The notes under the pieces: model-generated
Seen by the model: only the letters and a program-made list of their open reading frames with translations
What the model was told of the DNA's origin: nothing
The model's database searches: none
Translations under genes and position numbers: made by a program
Assembly: GCA_900472175.1 (NCBI GenBank)
Contig: UCHD01000002.1
Location: forward strand, 212,235 to 276,234
Direction of reading: 5' to 3'
DNA from: Hyphomicrobiales bacterium
GTDB lineage: Bacteria > Pseudomonadota > Alphaproteobacteria > Rhizobiales > Rhizobiaceae
Length of the DNA: 64,000 bases
Shown: in pieces, positions 45,349-54,205 of the stretch
Layout: every line of letters begins with the position of its first letter
Position numbering within the stretch: position 1 is the first letter of the stretch

Positions 45349-46716
45349 ATGCCAGATATTTTCAACGTGCTCGGGCGCTGGCTTGGCGCAGCCGCACTTG
45401 TCTTTTCAGTTGCCGGGGGTCCGGTTGCGCTGACCGAGGCTCGCGCGCAGGATACGTCCCAGGCAGCCGCTTCCGATGCGGATGCACCCGATCTGCTCAC
45501 CGAGGATGAAATGGAGGTGCTCGTCGCCCGCATCGCCCTTTATCCGGACGAACTGGTCGCGGTGATCACGTCGTCCTCGATTTTCCCGCTGCAGATCATC
45601 GAGGCACAACGGTTCCTCGATCAGTCAAAGACCAACAAGAACCTGAAGCCCAAGGACAGCTGGGATGGCAGCGTCATCTCCCTCTTGAACTACCCGCAGG
45701 TCGTCAAGATGATGAGCGACGACCTCGAATGGACGCAGGCGCTTGGCAGCGCACTGACCTATCAGCAGAAGGACGTGCTGATCGCCATACAGGCGCTGCG
45801 TGACAAGGCGGTCGATGACAAGATCATCAAGAGTGACGACAAGATCACTGTCATCAATCAGGGCGATAGCGTCGTCATCCAATCCAAGGACCCCGAGAAG
45901 ATTTACGTGCCGCAATACGAGCCGCAGATGCTTTACGAGCCGAACTATGACCCGGTTCCGATCGGTTATTATCCCGACCCCTACCCCAACTATTACTATC
46001 CGACGGCAACCTTTTTTGCCGGCGCCGTTACGGGTGCGATCTGGGCCTCGGTGGTGGATTGGGATGACTGGGGTGTCTGGGGCGGTAACTGGCGCGGCGG
46101 CGATGTCGATATCGACTGCAACAAGTGCTTCAACAATGTCGACATAGACCGCAACAAGTTCAAAATGGGTGATGTCGACTGGAAGAACGTCGACCGCTCG
46201 AAAATCAAGTTCGACAAGAACCAGTTCAACAATATCGACCGCACCAAGATGCGTAATGACTTCAAGGGAAACCGCGAGAACAATATCGGCATCAAGGCAA
46301 AGGACGTGCGGCGCGATGGCGGCAATACCATTGCCAACAACCGGCCGAAGATTACCACCAACGACATCCGCAAGAGCAAGGTGGATGCGGACCGCGCGCG
46401 CAACAGGACCCCGGCTGCCGGTAATCAGCGGCCCGGCAAGGCACAGAATGCCGTTGCCAATCGCCCGAATGCCTCGCAGGCGCGCCCAGCCGTCGACCGT
46501 TCAAAGCAGGTGACACGCCAGGTCAAGCAACCGAAGCCGGGCGCACGCGTCCAGAACCGGCCGGCTCAGAACAGATCCGTGATCGGCAACCCTGGAAACC
46601 GTCATCAAACGAACATGTCCTCCAACCGCGGCAGACAGTCGATGGGTGGCGGTCATCGTGGCGGCGGGGGTGGTAACAAAGCGGTTCGACGTGGCGGCGG
46701 CGGACACCGCCGGTAA
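45349..46716 (+). CDS. DUF3300 exported protein with basic repetitive tail
   Basis: A 455-residue protein with an export signal (about residues 1-33) and a DUF3300 domain (about 48-230) with LVARIALYPDELVAVITSSSIFPLQIIEA and YVPQYEPQMLYEPNYDP. From about residue 255 it becomes a repeat of roughly ten-residue units of the type NVDIDRNKF, GDVDWKNVDRSK and NNIDRTKM. The end is very basic and glycine/histidine-rich (GGGHRGGGGGNKAVRRGGGGHRR). Function is unknown; the tail suggests binding to an anionic surface polymer or peptidoglycan. GGGAG precedes the ATG at 45349. The DUF2950 gene follows 23 bases on, the usual partner. Confidence 0.82.
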   Translation: MPDIFNVLGRWLGAAALVFSVAGGPVALTEARAQDTSQAAASDADAPDLLTEDEMEVLVARIALYPDELVAVITSSSIFPLQIIEAQRFLDQSKTNKNLKPKDSWDGSVISLLNYPQVVKMMSDDLEWTQALGSALTYQQKDVLIAIQALRDKAVDDKIIKSDDKITVINQGDSVVIQSKDPEKIYVPQYEPQMLYEPNYDPVPIGYYPDPYPNYYYPTATFFAGAVTGAIWASVVDWDDWGVWGGNWRGGDVDIDCNKCFNNVDIDRNKFKMGDVDWKNVDRSKIKFDKNQFNNIDRTKMRNDFKGNRENNIGIKAKDVRRDGGNTIANNRPKITTNDIRKSKVDADRARNRTPAAGNQRPGKAQNAVANRPNASQARPAVDRSKQVTRQVKQPKPGARVQNRPAQNRSVIGNPGNRHQTNMSSNRGRQSMGGGHRGGGGGNKAVRRGGGGHRR

Positions 46717-46739
46717 TCCGGGCGCAAAGGAGAACGACG

Positions 46740-47702
46740 ATGAAAACAGAATACAGAACTATTCTTCGCACGTTGGCCTGCGCAGCGGTCTTTGCCGGCA
46801 CAACGGTGATACCTTCGACCTATGCACAGACCGCCGACGACACGATGTCGATTACGGATTTCGTATCGACGCAGGAGCCGCCGGTCTTCGCGACGCCCGA
46901 AGAGGCTGTCGCGGCCTTCAAATCGACTGTTGAGGGGGGCGATATCGACAAGCTCGCGGTCCTGCTCGGCCTCGATGCGGCAAAAACCAAATCGAGCGAT
47001 GGCATAACGGAAGCCTACAACGGCATAAAATCCGGCGTGAAGGAGAAACTCGACGCTACTGATGTCGAAGGCCGTAAGGTTTTGGAAATTGGCAATGCGC
47101 GCTGGCCATTCCCCTTCCCGATCTCCAAGGGTAAGGACGGGAAATGGGCTTTCGACACCTATGTCGGACTTGAGGAAGTCGCAAACCGCCGTGTCGGCTC
47201 CAACGAGCTTTCAACCATCGATACCATTCATGACTATGTGGCTGCACAGGAGCAATACGCCCTTGCCGATCACGATGGCGATGGCGTTCTTGAATACGCG
47301 CAGAAATTGATCAGCACCGAAGGCACCCAGGACGGCCTCTACTGGCCGGCGCAAGACTTCGGCGGCGAGGAAAGTCCGGCTGGCCCGGCGCTTGCCGATG
47401 GAACCGCATTGGCTGTGGCCAAGGCCGGTGAAGGCTTCAACGGTTACCGCTACCGTATCCTGACCCGCCAGGGGGACGCGATTGCCGGCGGCGCCTATAA
47501 CTATGTCATCAACGGCAACATGATCGCCGGCTTCGGCCTCGTGGCCTGGCCCGTCCATTATGGTATAACCGGGGTCAAGACCTTCGTCGTCAACCGGAAC
47601 GGCATCATCTATGAGGCTGATCTCGGCGACGGCACGTCGAAAATCGCGTCAAAAATCGAAACGTTCAATCCGAATGACGACTGGCAGGTTTTGGAAGACT
47701 GA
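46740..47702 (+). CDS. DUF2950 exported protein
   Basis: A 320-residue protein with a signal peptide (about residues 1-30, ending TYAQ). The DUF2950 domain is recognised from PVFATPEEAVAAFKSTVEGGDIDKLAVLLG, WPFPFPISKGKDGKWAFDT and GGAYNYVINGNMIAGFGLVAWPVHYG. The function is unknown. DUF2950 and DUF3300 genes are regularly adjacent, as here, and probably act together in the periplasm. GGAG precedes the ATG at 46740. The MltF-like gene follows 31 bases on. Confidence 0.85.
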   Translation: MKTEYRTILRTLACAAVFAGTTVIPSTYAQTADDTMSITDFVSTQEPPVFATPEEAVAAFKSTVEGGDIDKLAVLLGLDAAKTKSSDGITEAYNGIKSGVKEKLDATDVEGRKVLEIGNARWPFPFPISKGKDGKWAFDTYVGLEEVANRRVGSNELSTIDTIHDYVAAQEQYALADHDGDGVLEYAQKLISTEGTQDGLYWPAQDFGGEESPAGPALADGTALAVAKAGEGFNGYRYRILTRQGDAIAGGAYNYVINGNMIAGFGLVAWPVHYGITGVKTFVVNRNGIIYEADLGDGTSKIASKIETFNPNDDWQVLED

Positions 47703-47733
47703 CACGTCGTTGAGAACCGGCAAGGCGGCCCTG

Positions 47734-49188
47734 ATGTTTGATCGGCTTCTATTCGCATTCGTCTTCTTCTGTGGCTTCGCCACCACGCTTTCTGTTCCTG
47801 GCCCCGCAATGGGCCAGGAAACACCGCACCTGATGGGCAAGTTCACCGACGATTTCGATGCAATGCAGAAGCGCCGGCTGGTGCGCATCATCGTGCCCTT
47901 CAGCAAGACCATCTATTTCATCGACAAGGGTGCGCAATATGGCACCGCCGTTGATTTCGGGACCGAACTTCAGAAAGTCCTCAACGCCGGCAAGAAGCAG
48001 GAGATTGACAAAGTCCGCATCGCCTTCGTGCCGGTGGAGCGCGACAAGCTGCTTGCGGCTCTCAAGGAAGGACGCGGCGATATCGTCATGGCCAACCTGA
48101 CGATCACACCGGTGAGACAGGCGGAGGTGGATTTCTCAACGCCGCTCTACACCAAGGCGTCCGAAGTTCTGGTGACGGGATCGGGCGCGCCTGACATCAA
48201 GACCATCGACGATCTCGGTGGCAAGGAAATCAGGCTGCGCGCTTCCAGCAGTTACTACGAGCATCTGGCGGCATTGAACGAAAAACGCCGTGCCGGCGGC
48301 AAGCCGGAAATCACGCTGACCGCGATGGATGAAAACCTTGAGGACGAGGACCTGCTCGAAATGGTTGACGCCGGGCTCCTGCCCTGGACTGTGGTCGATG
48401 ACTACAAGGCGGCGATCTGGAAAAATGTCTTTCCGAACCTCACCGTTCGCGACGATATTGCCATCAATACGGACGGGCAGATCGCCTGGGCGATCCGCAA
48501 GAACAGCCCGCTTCTGAAAGCCACGCTCGACGCCTTCGCCAAGGATCACAAGATTGGCACGACCTTCGGCAACATCCTGAAAAGCCGCTACTACAAGAGC
48601 GACAAGATGGTGCGCCGCGCCTATTCGCCCGAAGAGATGGAGAAATTCCGCAATCTCATCGGCATCTTCCGCAAGCATGCGGCCAAATATTCCTTCGACT
48701 ACCTGATGGTGATTGCACAAGGTTATCAGGAATCACAGCTTGACCAAGCACGGCACAGCCCGCGCGGTGCCGTCGGTATCATGCAGCTTCTGCCGTCGAC
48801 GGCCGCCGATAAGGCCGTCGGGATCAAGGATATCGCGTCAGACCCCGATCGCAATGTGGAAGCAGGCAACAAGTACTTGCGTCACCTGATCGACACCTAC
48901 ATCGACGATCCAAACCTGCCACCGCGTGAACAGCTGCTTTTTGCCTTCGCCGCCTACAATGCCGGCCCCGGCAATCTGCGCAAGTTCCGCGCCAAGGCGA
49001 AGGAGATGGGGCTCGATCCGAACCGGTGGTTCGGCAATGTCGAAAACGGTGCCGCCGCCATTGTCGGGCGCGAAACCGTACAATATGTCAGCAATATCTA
49101 CAAATATTACGTCGCCTATGACATGCTGGCCGAACACGCGGAAAAAGGCGAGAAACAGGCGACGGCGTCAGCGGGCAACAAGCCATAA
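47734..49188 (+). CDS. MltF-like protein: solute-binding domain plus lytic transglycosylase domain
   Basis: A 484-residue protein with an N-terminal export signal (about residues 1-28). An SBP_bac_3 domain (about 48-285, with FVPVERDKLLAALKEGRGDIVMANLTITPVRQAEVDFSTPLY) is followed by an SLT lytic transglycosylase domain (about 315-465) with catalytic E333 in GYQESQLDQ and the family end AFAAYNAGPGN. This is the MltF plan: the regulatory domain senses peptides and the SLT domain cleaves peptidoglycan glycan strands. Its place in the DUF3300/DUF2950 operon suggests it serves that system rather than general turnover. I start at the ATG at 47734; the earlier open frame overlaps the DUF2950 gene. 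Confidence 0.88.
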   Translation: MFDRLLFAFVFFCGFATTLSVPGPAMGQETPHLMGKFTDDFDAMQKRRLVRIIVPFSKTIYFIDKGAQYGTAVDFGTELQKVLNAGKKQEIDKVRIAFVPVERDKLLAALKEGRGDIVMANLTITPVRQAEVDFSTPLYTKASEVLVTGSGAPDIKTIDDLGGKEIRLRASSSYYEHLAALNEKRRAGGKPEITLTAMDENLEDEDLLEMVDAGLLPWTVVDDYKAAIWKNVFPNLTVRDDIAINTDGQIAWAIRKNSPLLKATLDAFAKDHKIGTTFGNILKSRYYKSDKMVRRAYSPEEMEKFRNLIGIFRKHAAKYSFDYLMVIAQGYQESQLDQARHSPRGAVGIMQLLPSTAADKAVGIKDIASDPDRNVEAGNKYLRHLIDTYIDDPNLPPREQLLFAFAAYNAGPGNLRKFRAKAKEMGLDPNRWFGNVENGAAAIVGRETVQYVSNIYKYYVAYDMLAEHAEKGEKQATASAGNKP

Positions 49189-49256
49189 CGCCAGGAAGTG
49201 AACCGGTAGCAGGGAAACCTGCTCTGGTGAAAACGATAAGCGTAGGAAGAAAAGCC

Positions 49257-50216
49257 ATGCAGACATCCGAATTGCGCGTCGAACAGGAAGCCCGCCGACC
49301 GGGCATGGCCTGGATCGAAGGCGGAACCTTCATGATGGGCTCCAATGACCACTATCCCGAAGAGGCGCCTGTTCACCCCGTCAAGGTCGATGGGTTCTGG
49401 ATGGACGAGGTCCCCGTGACCAACGGCGATTTCCTCGCCTTCGTCAACGCCACCGGTTACGTTACCTTTGCCGAAAAGCGCCCGCAGGCGGCTGCCTATC
49501 CTGGCGCTCCATTGCAAAACCTACGGGCCGGCTCGCTCGTTTTCACCCCACCGACGAAACCGCTTCAAGGGCGCGATATCTCGCAATGGTGGGTTTTCAC
49601 CCACGGTGCGAACTGGCGCCGGCCGCTCGGCCGCAAGAGCAGCATCGGCACCATCCTCGACCATCCTGTCGTCCACATCGCCTTCTGTGACGCCGAAGCT
49701 TATGCAGCATGGGCCGGCAAGGAACTGCCGACGGAAGCGGAGTGGGAGCTTGCAGCCCGGGGCGGGCTCGACCAGGCCGAATTCGCCTGGGGCGAAGAAC
49801 TGACGCCCGGCGGCAAACATATGGCCAATACGTGGCAAGGCGGCTTCCCGACTGAGAACCTTTTGGAGGACGGTTTCGACCGAACCTCGCCGATCCGCAC
49901 CTATCCGGCGAACGGGTACGGGCTCTATGACATGATCGGTAACACCTGGGAGTGGACGACGGATTTCTGGACGACGCGTCATCCCGAGGCCGCCGCAAAG
50001 CCCTGCTGTATTCCCTCCAATCCACGCAGTCTTGACGCCGAGGCAAGCATCAACCCAAGCCAGGCAGCACTGGCTATACCGCGTAGGGTGCTCAAGGGCG
50101 GCTCGCATCTGTGCGCGCCGAACTACTGCCGCCGTTACCGGCCTGCCGCCCGCCACGCGCAGGAGATAGACACGACCACGAGCCATGTCGGCTTTCGTTG
50201 TGTCGTCCGCAGATAA
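49257..50216 (+). CDS. Formylglycine-generating enzyme family protein (sulfatase activator)
   Basis: A 319-residue FGE/SUMF1-fold protein: GGTFMMGSNDHYPEEAPVHPVKVDGFWMDEVPVTN near residues 22-56, PTEAEWELAARGG, GNTWEWTTDFW, and the copper/redox site C286 and C291 in GGSHLCAPNYCRRYRPAARH. Both active cysteines of aerobic formylglycine-generating enzymes are present, so it is likely a true sulfatase activator rather than a catalytically dead relative. No signal peptide is seen; it should modify sulfatases in the cytoplasm before export. AGGAAG lies before the ATG at 49257; a GTG at 49227 is an alternative start. Likely clients are the two sulfatases at 22911 and 59722. Confidence 0.85.
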   Translation: MQTSELRVEQEARRPGMAWIEGGTFMMGSNDHYPEEAPVHPVKVDGFWMDEVPVTNGDFLAFVNATGYVTFAEKRPQAAAYPGAPLQNLRAGSLVFTPPTKPLQGRDISQWWVFTHGANWRRPLGRKSSIGTILDHPVVHIAFCDAEAYAAWAGKELPTEAEWELAARGGLDQAEFAWGEELTPGGKHMANTWQGGFPTENLLEDGFDRTSPIRTYPANGYGLYDMIGNTWEWTTDFWTTRHPEAAAKPCCIPSNPRSLDAEASINPSQAALAIPRRVLKGGSHLCAPNYCRRYRPAARHAQEIDTTTSHVGFRCVVRR

Positions 50217-50242
50217 ACGGCGAACACGGGATATCAGGTGAC

Positions 50243-52051
50243 CTATGCGGGATTCTTGGTTGGCGGGGTTTCACTCCAGCCGGCCTTGCGAAGGCCGGCG
50301 ACCAATGCGTCTACAATGCTGTCGGTCGCCTGATGGCGGCGATAGGCGTCTGCCGGGGCGCGGGCGAGCAACGGAGAAATTTCGGCCATTTTCTCAAGCG
50401 CCGCGTGCGCCTGGTCTTTGTCGCCAAGCGCTCCTTCGGCAATCGCCACGAAAGACCAACTGATACCGGAGCCATCGACGACGGACCGCTGCGCGGTTTC
50501 CAGCATCTCCTGGTACTGGCCCTTGAGATATTGGTCGACCGCAATCAGGTGATAGTACCAGCCGGGCGGATTGATCGAACGTTCGATCGCTTGGCGCAGG
50601 TAAGGAATGCCCTCTTCGAAATTGCCGCGTACGGCCAACCGCCAGCCGAACTGGGCGAGTGTGTCCGGGTCGATGGGGTTGAGGGCCAGAGCCAGACGCT
50701 CGACGCGGGCGCTTTCTGCATAATTACCCATATAGTGTTCGGTCGAGGCCAGCGTCTTCAGGGCTGAAACATTGTTGTGCTCGAGTGCAATAGCATGTTG
50801 CGCCGTTGCGAGAGCGCGGCGATAGGCACCATCCTGGTTGCCATCTGCAGTCCAGCCGAAGCGTCCTTCGTCCATGTAAAACCACGCAAGCATCGCCCAT
50901 GCTTCGGCATAATTCGGATCTCTCTGAACGGCCTTTTCCAGGCAGGGCAGAACCGCGTCATGCTCCGACCTGTCGAAGGAGCGCCGGTATGTGTAGCCGC
51001 GCAACACGCACTGATAGCTCGACATGTTGGAAGCATCTGCGCCTGCCGTCCGGACACTTTCATCCGTGCGCAGCACGCCGTAGGGCTGACCAAGGGCGGA
51101 GGCGACGGCGGTCGCGATTTCTCGCTGAACTGCTTGCAGCGAATGCGTCGAATAATTCCGGTCGTAGCTGCCCATCCAGAGAATCCGCTGCGAATGGACA
51201 TCGATCAGGCGCGCATTGACCCTCAACGTAGCCGCCGTGTCATCGACGCCGAGCGTCCCGCTGACAACATAGTCCAAATTCAGTTTCTTGCCAATTTCCA
51301 AGGGGTCGGAACCAGCAATGCCCTTGCCGCCACTGGACGGCATATAGAGGCGAAACACGCCAAACCGGTTGATGCCGCCCATGATTTCGTCGGCCATGCC
51401 GGTCGCCAGCAGTACCTGCGTTGCGTCAGCACTTTCCGCCTGAAATGGTATCACGGCAATCGCCGCGCCGTTTTCAGTCGCGTTGCTCTTTCTGCTTTGC
51501 AGAGGATTGAGAAAGACAAGGATGGATGCGGCAAGAAGGAGAATGCACGAGACCCCGGCAGCGATCGATGCACGCCGGAAAAAAATGGACGATTTTATAT
51601 CGGCGGTCTTCGGCAGATGCACTTCTGGATCGTCAGCGGCAACGGATGCGGCGTCATCGGCTGCGGAGCCGCGGTCTCCCCATTCCATCAACGGTACGTA
51701 TTGTCCTTTTGGAATTGAGATCCGCACGGGGTTCTTACGCCCGTGTGAAACATAATAACTATCGAGATCGTGGCGCAAACGGCGTGCTTCCAGCCGCACG
51801 ACCGGATCTGCCTGGGGGTCAAAGCTTTCATCGCGCTCGAATACTAGGGTCGCGATCGTATAACCCTTGAGTTCCCGGCCCCGGCCGGCAAGCGATTCCT
51901 CAACAAGATAGCGCAGCAATTTCTTGCGGCGTGGCGTCGCCCTGAACGCGCTGCTTCCAAGGACGCGCTCAAGTTCCTCTTGCACTTCGCTCGCCACCGG
52001 AAACTGGTGCGCGTGGGGGCTACTGTTTTCCTTGGGCAAGTCCATTCGCAT
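50243..52051 (-). CDS. CadC-like membrane regulator: winged helix, one membrane segment, TPR domain
   Basis: A 602-residue protein. The N-terminal part (about residues 22-120) ends in DPVVRLEARRLRHDLDSYY ... VRISIPKGQYVPL, which matches the recognition helix and wing of OmpR/CadC-type DNA-binding domains. A single membrane segment lies at about 162-182. The periplasmic part has a FlgO/TolB-like region (AVIPFQAESADATQVLLATGMADEIMG) and then TPR-like helices (from about residue 350) to the end. It can bind DNA on one side of the membrane and sense the envelope on the other. GGAGG precedes the ATG at 52051. It diverges from the barrel gene across dyad copy 3. Often annotated only as a TPR protein; regulator status is inference. 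Confidence 0.7.
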   Translation of the reverse strand: MRMDLPKENSSPHAHQFPVASEVQEELERVLGSSAFRATPRRKKLLRYLVEESLAGRGRELKGYTIATLVFERDESFDPQADPVVRLEARRLRHDLDSYYVSHGRKNPVRISIPKGQYVPLMEWGDRGSAADDAASVAADDPEVHLPKTADIKSSIFFRRASIAAGVSCILLLAASILVFLNPLQSRKSNATENGAAIAVIPFQAESADATQVLLATGMADEIMGGINRFGVFRLYMPSSGGKGIAGSDPLEIGKKLNLDYVVSGTLGVDDTAATLRVNARLIDVHSQRILWMGSYDRNYSTHSLQAVQREIATAVASALGQPYGVLRTDESVRTAGADASNMSSYQCVLRGYTYRRSFDRSEHDAVLPCLEKAVQRDPNYAEAWAMLAWFYMDEGRFGWTADGNQDGAYRRALATAQHAIALEHNNVSALKTLASTEHYMGNYAESARVERLALALNPIDPDTLAQFGWRLAVRGNFEEGIPYLRQAIERSINPPGWYYHLIAVDQYLKGQYQEMLETAQRSVVDGSGISWSFVAIAEGALGDKDQAHAALEKMAEISPLLARAPADAYRRHQATDSIVDALVAGLRKAGWSETPPTKNPA

Positions 52052-52320
52052 CGCGATCTGCCTCCGAAATCGACTGCTAAAGAAACGCTTCTACATTCAA
52101 CTTCGAAGCGGGTTAAAAATCCAGCTCAATTTCGAATTGCGGTCGATTTTGGTTGACGCAATGCGATTGCATAGCCGTAAATCCAAAATGTTACAGGTTC
52201 GCACCTGTTCCTCCCTATCGCGCGGGGCAAGAAACTGATTTCTTCAGTGCCGGTTGTTCGGTGCAATTTGGTCTCGGCAATAGTGTGGGAAGTATTCGCT
52301 TAGAAGATTGGAGGCTGGCC
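52052..52320. promoter_or_regulatory. Divergent gap with shared dyad, copy 3
   Basis: ACAGGT-TCGC-ACCTGT at 52193-52208 is a perfect inverted repeat. It matches copies 1 and 2 at 13 of 16 positions (15 of 18 counting the following TC). It lies about midway between the regulator start (52051) and the barrel gene start (52321), where one bound protein could control both. TTGACG at 52152-52157 is a possible -35 box without a clear partner. Confidence 0.6.
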
Positions 52321-53118
52321 ATGTTCAGAATGATTTACGCTGGAACCGTATCGTTGATGGTCTCAGTCCTTGCCGCGCCTGCATTCGCTGAAGACGCCGA
52401 TCTGGCCAAGCAGCTTTCAAACCCTGTTGCGTCCCTGATCAGTGTACCATTTCAGTTCAACTACGACAGCGGTTATGGCCCCGATGACGGCCATAAGGCT
52501 GTGATGAATATCCAGCCTGTCGTTCCCTTTTCGTTGAACGACGACTGGAACGTCATCTCGCGCACGATCGTGCCGGTTGTCTGGCAGAGCGACATAGCCG
52601 GCGATTCCGGCTCCCAGTTCGGCCTTGGCGATACGTTGCAGAGCTTTTTCTTCTCACCGAAACAGCCGACGGCCGGTGGCATCATTTGGGGCGTAGGACC
52701 GGCATTCCTGCTGCCGACCGCAACGGATGAACTGCTCGGTGGCGAAAAATGGGGCCTTGGCCCGACCGCCGTTCTGCTCAAGCAGGAAGGGCACTGGACC
52801 TACGGAGTGCTCGCCAACCATATCTGGTCGGTCGCCGGTGATCACAATCGCGATGACGTGAGTTCGACCTTCCTTCAGCCTTTCCTCGCTTACACCACAC
52901 CGACCGCCTGGACCTTCGCGCTCAATACCGAAAGCAGCTACGACTGGAAGCATGACGACTGGAGCATTCCGATCAATTTCTCCGTCTCGAAACTGACCAA
53001 GTTCGGTGAACAGCCGGTCAGCTTGCAACTGGGTGCGCGCTACTGGGCGAAGGCACCGGACAATGGACCAAACGGCTGGGGTGTTCGAGCCGGCATAACC
53101 TTCCTTTTTCCGAAATAG
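52321..53118 (+). CDS. Outer-membrane beta-barrel protein (transporter family formerly called neuromedin U)
   Basis: A 265-residue protein with a signal peptide (about residues 1-23, ending PAFAE). The mature chain is rich in alternating beta strands with aromatic ends and finishes with a terminal phenylalanine-containing strand (AGITFLFPK), as in outer-membrane barrels. Segments such as ASLISVPFQFNYDSGYGP, GLGDTLQSFFFSPKQP and WGVGPAFLLPTATDELLG are typical of the family mislabelled neuromedin U, whose substrate is unknown. TTGGAGG precedes the ATG. It may let a solute reach the periplasmic enzymes of this cluster. Confidence 0.8.
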   Translation: MFRMIYAGTVSLMVSVLAAPAFAEDADLAKQLSNPVASLISVPFQFNYDSGYGPDDGHKAVMNIQPVVPFSLNDDWNVISRTIVPVVWQSDIAGDSGSQFGLGDTLQSFFFSPKQPTAGGIIWGVGPAFLLPTATDELLGGEKWGLGPTAVLLKQEGHWTYGVLANHIWSVAGDHNRDDVSSTFLQPFLAYTTPTAWTFALNTESSYDWKHDDWSIPINFSVSKLTKFGEQPVSLQLGARYWAKAPDNGPNGWGVRAGITFLFPK

Positions 53119-53162
53119 CGGGCAGGGAAACAATTCGGCATTGCATATCAAACGATTGCTCT

Positions 53163-53195
53163 GATCTTCGATGCAGCTCACCCCTTTCGAAGATC
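53163..53195. promoter_or_regulatory. Inverted repeat upstream of moxR
   Basis: GATCTTCGA (53163-53171) and TCGAAGATC (53187-53195) are perfect 9-bp arms with a 15-base gap, between the barrel gene and moxR. It may be an operator or a weak terminator for the barrel gene; no T-tract follows. Confidence 0.45.
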
Positions 53196-53217
53196 GCAGA
53201 GCGTCTGGGAGAAACGG

Positions 53218-54189
53218 ATGGCACACCGGGAAGATATTCAGGCGCTTGGCAAACGCATCGGGCAATCGATCATAGGCCAGGAGGCGATGATCGAGCGATT
53301 GCTGCTCGGTTTGCTTGCCAACGGGCATCTGCTGGTGGAAGGCCTGCCGGGACTTGCCAAGACGCGTGCGATCAAAAGCCTTGCCAAGAACCTTGAGGCC
53401 GATCTTTCCCGCATCCAGTTCACCCCGGATCTGCTTCCCTCTGATATCACCGGTTCGGAAATCTATTTCAGCGCTGGGGGCAAGGGCGAGTTCAAGTTTC
53501 AGGAGGGGCCGATCTTCGCCAACCTGATCCTCGCCGACGAAATCAACCGTGCGCCGGCAAAAGTGCAATCGGCATTGCTCGAGGCGATGGAGGAGCGGCA
53601 GGTCACGGTCGGTGGCCAGAGTCACAAGCTGCCGGAACTCTTTCTCGTCATGGCGACGCAGAACCCGATCGAGCAGGAGGGTACCTATCCCCTGCCCGAA
53701 GCGCAGCTCGACCGCTTCTTGATGCATGTGCGCGTCGATTATCCGGATGCCAAATCGGAAGTCGCGATCATGGAACTGGTCCGCTCGGAGGAAAAACAGG
53801 CTTCGGCCCATGGAGAAGGCCCGAAGAAACTCGCGGCCGAGATCGTGCTCGGCGCCCGCAAGGAAATTTCCGACATCACCGTCTCCAAGGCGGTGGAGGA
53901 CTATATCGTCGCGCTGGTCATGGCCACCCGCTATCCCGGCAAGATCGACCCCGAGCTTGCCAAATGGGTGCAGGTCGGCGCCAGTCCGCGTGGCGTCATT
54001 GGTCTCGACAAGGTTTCGCGCGCCTATGCCTGGCTGCAGGGGCGCGATTTCGTCACGCCGGACGATGTGCAGCAGACGGTTCACGATGTTTTCCGCCATA
54101 GGTTGATCCTTTCCTATGAAGCGCATGCCGGTGGCATTACGGCGGATCAGGCGATCGACCGTATCCTGGAAAAGGTGGCAACCGCCTGA
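53218..54189 (+). CDS. moxR: MoxR-family AAA+ ATPase
   Basis: A 323-residue MoxR ATPase: Walker A EGLPGLAKT (residues 41-49), Walker B LILADEINRAP, sensor 1 LFLVMATQNPIEQEGTYPLPEAQLDRF, and a C-terminal lid domain. MoxR proteins act as chaperones or maturation ATPases for partners with VWA domains, two of which are encoded in the same operon. GGGAGA precedes the ATG at 53218. The DUF58 gene follows 16 bases on. It heads the six-gene Bat-like operon. Confidence 0.92.
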   Translation: MAHREDIQALGKRIGQSIIGQEAMIERLLLGLLANGHLLVEGLPGLAKTRAIKSLAKNLEADLSRIQFTPDLLPSDITGSEIYFSAGGKGEFKFQEGPIFANLILADEINRAPAKVQSALLEAMEERQVTVGGQSHKLPELFLVMATQNPIEQEGTYPLPEAQLDRFLMHVRVDYPDAKSEVAIMELVRSEEKQASAHGEGPKKLAAEIVLGARKEISDITVSKAVEDYIVALVMATRYPGKIDPELAKWVQVGASPRGVIGLDKVSRAYAWLQGRDFVTPDDVQQTVHDVFRHRLILSYEAHAGGITADQAIDRILEKVATA

Positions 54190-54205
54190 TCGGGAGGGTT
54201 TTGCA

